Below, piece by piece: positions 59,209-64,000 of a stretch of DNA of 64,000 nucleotides; position 1 is the stretch's first letter, and every line of letters starts with the position of its first letter. The stretch covers positions 310,001-374,000 of the forward strand of contig NTMA01000006.1 of the NCBI GenBank assembly GCA_002917075.1, in the 5' to 3' direction. Below the pieces are notes generated by a model. It was not told where the DNA came from. It ran no database searches and was given only the letters and a program-made list of their open reading frames with translations. Origin of the DNA: Hawksworthiomyces lignivorus. Taxonomy: Eukaryota > Ascomycota > Sordariomycetes > Ophiostomatales > Ophiostomataceae. The position numbers were made by a program, and so were the translations under genes.

Positions 59209-60082
59209 CCTATAGCAACCAACTTCAAATAAAATAAATAGAATAGCTTATTGTGCGGTCACATTTTAATAGTTTCCGGATTTTCGCTTTGATAACGTTG
59301 GAATGATATTTCAACAAGAGTCACGCATGCAGCGTGCAGTTTTGGGGAGACAACCTGCTGTGAAACCCACTAATGAATGAAGTACTCCATAGCACTGCAA
59401 AATTAACTCGTCGCTGTTGTGGCTTACATAACCAATAGGATCCAGCTGTTTTGTTTGTTTATGTGAGAAAAGGAGAATATGTGGCTGAGATTTAATTAAG
59501 GTGGCTCCGGAATTTGAAGAAGAGCTCTCGCTTGCGAGATACGAAGACAGATATTTTTCTTGTTGCATTCAAAATGCCTGCGTCAAACTCTGTCAATTGC
59601 ACCGCCATTTCAATTTTTCCCCATGAAGCAAATAACAAAGCCAATATCCCTTTAACATGTTCCAAGTCCTAGATCCCTGACATCAATTCCTGGCGTGAGC
59701 CTGACCTAATATAAATTTCCTAAACATGCCCCGAGCCGATTTTGCAGCTGTCTTTTCTTCTCCCAGTACCCAATGCCAAGTGGCTCTCTTCATGTCCCCC
59801 TAGCCCCCGTTTCTCCTAGCGTTCGATCTCCCAATGTATCAGCATCGGGATACCGTTTATCCTATTATCTTTCGACGGCAGCGTCTCAAAGCGAGTTGTT
59901 TTGCCCAAAGGCTACTTCGGCCTACGCGTAATGGTTGATGGTCAGTACCATCGCCCCCGTGGAAGTTTGCCGCCAAGTATGCCCTGTTTACCTGTTTACC
60001 GCGCCGGTTCTTGAAACCGGGGTTTTCTTCACGAGGCAGTTCCTTCGGAGTCGATGGCTGCCGCTCGCGGACGTCCCTGCGC
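59209..60082. other. Convergent intergenic region
   Basis: About 870 bp of AT-rich DNA between the AKR repeat flank and the DUF7924-like gene stop. No gene or repeat was recognised. Confidence 0.6.
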
Positions 60083-61051
60083 CTAGTTGGGGGATTCGTC
60101 CCCGTGGTCGGCACCGGTGGAACCCATACCGCTGTCGTCTTGCACCCCGTTTGACAACTGCGAAGGGCAGCCACGCACTTTTGCATTCGCTTCCTGGGCA
60201 CACCGGCGGCGGAAGTTGCTGGTCCAATCCCGCGCGTTTCGGAAGGCGGTGACCCCGGCTCGGAAGCTGTCGATGTTCCCCGTGATGCACAACGAGTCGA
60301 GCAGCGTTGTGTGGTATGTCTGCCCATCAGTAGGTGTCATCGACGCCGCAACATGGTGGCCGTACAGTGTCATCGTGCCGGTTTCCGCGTGGTACGTGGC
60401 CGAGATGCAGCCGGTTCTTCCGTCATACACCGGCTCGTGCGGGTTGCGGTAGTTCTGCAGGCTGTGCATGGCGCGGGCGCCGTACGCGCCGTCGTAGCCT
60501 GCTTGCCGCTTCATGACGCCAGCACTGCCTTTTGACTTCACCTCCAGGAAGAAGTTGGGGGCCACCAACGCGGTGTGGTGCGTCGTCGGCACAACTGTGC
60601 CTTGCATCGCCTCGTCATCTCGGATGGCCTGGTCGAGGTCTTCTCTGCAGATCCCGTCGGCGAAATCTGGCTTGGGCTTGGTCGCCTCCTTGGTCGTGAT
60701 CGGGGCGAGCTCCGTGAACAAGAGATCCATGTTTGTCGTGGTCCCCGTCCGCTCGCCGTTGCCACGAAGGATGGGGAGGATGTTGCTCAGCACATCGAGT
60801 TCGCTGACGGCCTGCGCGTTCCGCTTCTGAAAGTCTCCGAATGAATTATCGTTAAATTGGGGGAGAGACAAAGACGACCGCTTCCGTCTGAGCGCGGCCC
60901 GGAGTTCCCCCTCATCGCTCGCCTGGGATCGGTTGTTGTCCAGATAAACTCCATACTTGTTCAAGTGCTCCTCAAAGTCTTTACCAGAGGTGGATGGCTT
61001 CTTGCTGCGACTGGGCGAAGCAGAAGACTCCGAAGACGAACGGTGACACAT
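60083..61051 (-). CDS. DUF7924-like protein with PD-(D/E)XK-type motif
   Basis: Intronless, 322 residues from the ATG at 61051. The first 70 residues are Ser/Lys/Arg-rich and probably disordered. The core carries 'KPKPDFADGI' (Asp129) followed about 40 residues later by 'NFFLEVKSKG' (Glu170, Lys172) and then 'KRQAGYDGAYGARAMHSLQNY'. This D...ExK plus conserved Gln/Ala helix is the pattern of restriction-endonuclease-like folds, and the order fits the fungal DUF7924 family, which is often expanded in accessory DNA. The rest, 'GCISATYHAETGTMTLYGHHV', would be the closing beta strands. Catalysis is not proven. It lies between two copies of a dispersed repeat. Confidence 0.7.
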   Translation of the reverse strand: MCHRSSSESSASPSRSKKPSTSGKDFEEHLNKYGVYLDNNRSQASDEGELRAALRRKRSSLSLPQFNDNSFGDFQKRNAQAVSELDVLSNILPILRGNGERTGTTTNMDLLFTELAPITTKEATKPKPDFADGICREDLDQAIRDDEAMQGTVVPTTHHTALVAPNFFLEVKSKGSAGVMKRQAGYDGAYGARAMHSLQNYRNPHEPVYDGRTGCISATYHAETGTMTLYGHHVAASMTPTDGQTYHTTLLDSLCITGNIDSFRAGVTAFRNARDWTSNFRRRCAQEANAKVRGCPSQLSNGVQDDSGMGSTGADHGDESPN

Positions 61052-63278
61052 TGTATCTGTTGAGGCGAAAGAAGAAAGAAAGTTTCTTATTCGCGCTGAA
61101 TCAACTTAGTCCAGTTGGCGCTGTCTTTGCCAGGAATGTGGGGTGCGTACTTCTGTAATTTTTGGGTCCCCTTTCGGGCCGTGGCGGGTATCGTCGAAGT
61201 CGATGTCTTAGTGAAGAAGGCTAGTTGGAAGAGACAACCTATTTCGTCGCTGGTCGTCTCCAAGATGGTGGAATGCTCAATGGAAGGAATGCAGATAAAA
61301 AGGTTATATCTGGGATCTTACAGGTTACTTCCCGCCCCCGTATTTGGGAGGCAGAAAGTGCCACCATTAGTATTCTGGATGGAATGGATCCACATGAGTG
61401 TCATTTTGTCAGAGTTTTGGCAGAAAGCAGACGAGCCTGGTCAACATTCTGGTGCACTGCAAAAGATTGTGCTTGTGGGGGAAACGGATTCTTTCATGTT
61501 TCGTCCGCCATTCGACCCATTTCGATTCAGGTAAACTACGGAAGCCAAGGTCCAATAACAAACAAATAGGCTGCCACGTCCAGCGCCAATAGACCCGGCA
61601 TCCAGTCACTTTCCGAGCGAAACGAAGCGACAATACCAATATACGAGCCCGTAGTGTCTGGGACGGCTGTCTTTCCCGTCTTCTATTCCTCTCCAGCTGG
61701 ATCACTCGCTGGGCAACGTTCTCTTTGTTTGGCCGTCTCATTCTCATTGGTCAGCTTGCTTACAGGTACATGTACTCTGTCTCTGAGTATGTCCTGCTAC
61801 CCCCTCATCACCATTAGCGTTAATCCTCTCGCCCCTTTTTTCCTTTTTGGGTCGTTGTCCACATTTTCCTTTGCTTCCTAGGGCATCGGCCGAGTGAGTT
61901 CTCCGTGCTTAGAGGACTAGATGCCGGAATCAGACGAAGCAACAGCTGTTAAGAATTGGGGCGAACTGGCAGGGAACTTGCTAAGACACCTCACTCACTG
62001 TCCTTTCAGATGAACTGGCTGTAGCCGCCACTTATGCAGCGGCCGGGAGCGGGCCCTGCCCCTCCCTTGCACCCACTTTGCGTTTTAATCATACAAGGCA
62101 GCTACAGTCACGCAAGGTGCATCTTCTCCAGCGCCAACTGGAACACGCTAGGGCTTCTGTCACAAGCCTTTGTGGTCACGATGGCAGTTGTAGCGGTATA
62201 GAGGAGACGAAGGCGAGAGATGATTGCACGACAGCGCGCCCTGAGGGCTGCTTTAGCCCTATCACCTTGCATCATGGCTTCCTTAGGTTTTCCCTCTTTA
62301 AGGAAGTACTTCGGCGATTCTACGCGGCCCGAGGGTATGCGTAGGTGCAAAGGCGAATAGGGGAGGAAAGGAGCGGGGAGGATAAAGAGGTGTGTGGGCG
62401 TACTATGCCCTGGGCAACTGTGGACGACTCTCCGTATCTCAAAAACTCACCCCCTATTCTCCAGACGCTAGCATATTCCTCTCTATCCCCCTCCCCCTCC
62501 CCTTCATCATCATCTCCTGCGTAGAATCCTGCTTCCATTAGTCCGTCTCCCCCTGTCTTTCTCTCGCTTTCTATTATCTTTCCGTCATCTTTCCACGCTT
62601 AAGAAAGAGAGCAGAACTCTCAATTCTCTGTTTGAAAATTCAAAGATACCGGGCTACTTGGTCATTGCTCGAATGTTCGTATGCTCAGACGGCTAATATA
62701 GGCTAGCGTAAATTCTGTAGAGATACGTGAAGTGCCTTCGCTGAAGGTTAGGAATGTAGTAAACCAGCGACCTAATTATTATTGCAGCGACATAGCGTGT
62801 TGGAGATATGTCTGCCCCATGGGTGCCTCTCCTACTTGTCTGCTTAGGTACATACATGCACCATCAGCGTGATCTCTGTTGCTGTCTACTCGCAACCGAC
62901 AGTATGTCCCTGTATTGCTGCTCTTTTGCTTCCCAATGACCGGTCGATGGACAATTGGATATGCGAGAGCAGACATAATAGGACCTACAGACTATTGCCT
63001 CAGATCTCGGCATCCTCACTTCAAAATTGCATTCCGTTTCCCACCAGTTCTAGAAATTTACCAACCGATTCTGTCATTCCCGAAACGACCAACACGAGAG
63101 CATGCGCAGCTAACAACTCCAGAAGCATGTTTTCCGCCCAAATTTCTGTGCGCCTAATTCTGTACTTCTATCTTTTCCTCCTTTCTCTACGTTTTTTTCC
63201 CTCCCAGGTCGATTCCGTTCCAGTAATAACCCTAGCTTACTATTACCAGCTCATCTTGCCGTGCTGGGCGCTATTTAG
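61052..63278. other. Intergenic region of about 2.2 kb
   Basis: There is no supported gene. Short open frames exist, but none has a domain or GC3 bias. T- and C-rich tracts lie near 61800-61880 and 62470-62590. Confidence 0.55.
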
Positions 63279-63617
63279 GATCACCTCAGACACCTCGACA
63301 GAATCGAACGGCGGCTCGCGACCTACATCGCGCAGACTGATTTCCTCCACAAAACGCTCGAGAGCCAGGTTGCCATCATCGACGGCGTATCCTACAGAGA
63401 CAATTAAGTGCTAACTGGGTCCTTAGTTGCATGCCTCGAAAAGTGCGGCGGCGGCAGGAACAGCGACATCGCCTAGGAAGAAGAACAGCACAAGTACAGC
63501 ATCGTCTGCCTACGAGAAGACGCCAGAAACACAGAAGAGAAACGAGTGGACGTGGAACAGATGAAGCGGACATGGGGGGTAACCCTCGCCGAAGAGCTGG
63601 CCAGAGCCATGGGTCGA
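63279..63617 (+). pseudogene. Coding-like fragments, possible gene relic
   Basis: After a TTTAG acceptor-like site, 42 codons (63279-63404) read as an amphipathic, charged segment ('LDRIERRLATYIAQTDFLHK') and end at TAA just before a GTGCTAAC stretch. A second open stretch of 47 codons (63477-63617) contains 'EEKRVDVEQMKRTWGVTLAE' and is bounded by TAG on both sides. The composition looks coding (coiled coil, charged) but stops break it. No start codon or family was found. It may be decayed exons of an accessory gene. Confidence 0.3.
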
Positions 63618-63737
63618 TAGCAAACGCAGAACATGGCCTCTCTGTAATTTTTTTTGTCTCTCACACAGATCGCCACTGCACCGCAATGTTCTGCTGCAGT
63701 AGCGCCTGGTACCGGTCTTCCCTCTACTGGGCGAGCT

Positions 63738-63999
63738 GCTAGACGTTGATACTTTTGCGATAGCATATCACACAGAAATTTTATTCTTCCACCTGCCTGT
63801 GGAATTGCTTCCTTCTCCCCCTATAACCTCTCTCCTCTTAAAGTCTTATGTGATTGCTAGACGCTATAATAGATGGAAAAGAATCAACGGTGTGTTAGTG
63901 TGTGTACAAATTAGAAGAGGAACCAATTGTGTTGCAGGAGGAAGTCGTGGCAGCGAGGAGAGCTCGCGCTTCAAATCGTTCTGAAAACTTGCACAAAGC
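63738..63999. repeat. Dispersed ~250-bp element, copy 2
   Basis: This is the diverged copy of 58962-59208. Shared landmarks include GCTAGACGTTGAT, TTTTATTCTTCCACCT, CTTATGTGATTGCTAGACGCT and AAATCGTTCTGA. It runs to within a base or two of the window edge, so it may continue outside. Several differences from copy 1 are G-to-A or C-to-T. Confidence 0.8.
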
Positions 64000-64000
64000 A

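Noticed and set aside
62869..63414. 181-codon plus-strand frame near the window end
   Set aside because: There is no domain or codon bias, and it runs in a different frame from the coding-like fragments after 63279.

Overview
The window is nuclear DNA of a filamentous ascomycete (Pezizomycotina; probably Sordariomycetes and plausibly Hypocreales, which is inference from protein resemblance and gene style). The evidence is short spliceosomal introns (about 50-140 nt, GTRNGT donors, CTAAC/CTGAC branch sites, YAG acceptors), CC-ATG-G start contexts, very GC-rich third codon positions, Ala/Gln/Ser homopolymer runs in proteins, AT-richer intergenic DNA, and a clear eukaryotic housekeeping gene set. 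No operons, CRISPR arrays, rRNA or convincing tRNA genes were seen.

Layout. 1-11.4 kb is AT-richer DNA without a supportable gene. At 11.4 kb a 29-A run marks a sharp switch to GC-rich coding DNA, and the RINT1/TIP20-family gene facing it ends there without its last exon(s). It is followed by COG3 (5 exons), so two membrane-tethering genes are adjacent on the minus strand. A small two-exon gene for a C-terminally anchored protein (17.5-18.0 kb) and an FMP25-like mitochondrial RCC1-repeat gene (18.4-20.4 kb) lie on the plus strand. 20.9-27.6 kb looks accessory: a DUF4419 gene and a HET-domain gene in divergent orientation, then a small secreted glycoprotein. A protein tyrosine phosphatase with large low-complexity insertions follows (29.5-32.0 kb).

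Next comes a 6.9-kb pyrimidine-biased stretch without a clear gene, leading into a folliculin/LST7 homologue whose first exon appears to be only 12 nt, followed by an intron of about 1.7 kb. LST7 converges on RPT3 (26S proteasome ATPase). A cell-surface-type Thr/Ser-rich protein (45.5-46.5 kb) and cytosolic serine hydroxymethyltransferase (48.2-49.9 kb) follow. At 52.9 kb the first exon of an unidentified gene stops at a donor site next to a 43-T run, with no continuation found. Downstream are a divergent TLDc/Rtc5-like gene (53.7-55.8 kb), an aldo-keto reductase (57.6-58.9 kb), a DUF7924-like gene with a PD-(D/E)XK-like motif (60.1-61.1 kb), and a tail holding a diverged ~250-bp duplicated element and decayed coding-like fragments.

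Functional links are loose, as expected in a fungus: RINT1, COG3 and LST7 all act in membrane trafficking, RPT3 and SHMT are housekeeping, and HET/DUF4419/secreted/DUF7924 are accessory or self/non-self-type genes. The main points to check are the two genes truncated at homopolymer-T tracts inside introns, the LST7 long first intron with an upstream CCAAT-box cluster, and the duplicated element. All splice sites and domain calls are from reading by eye.
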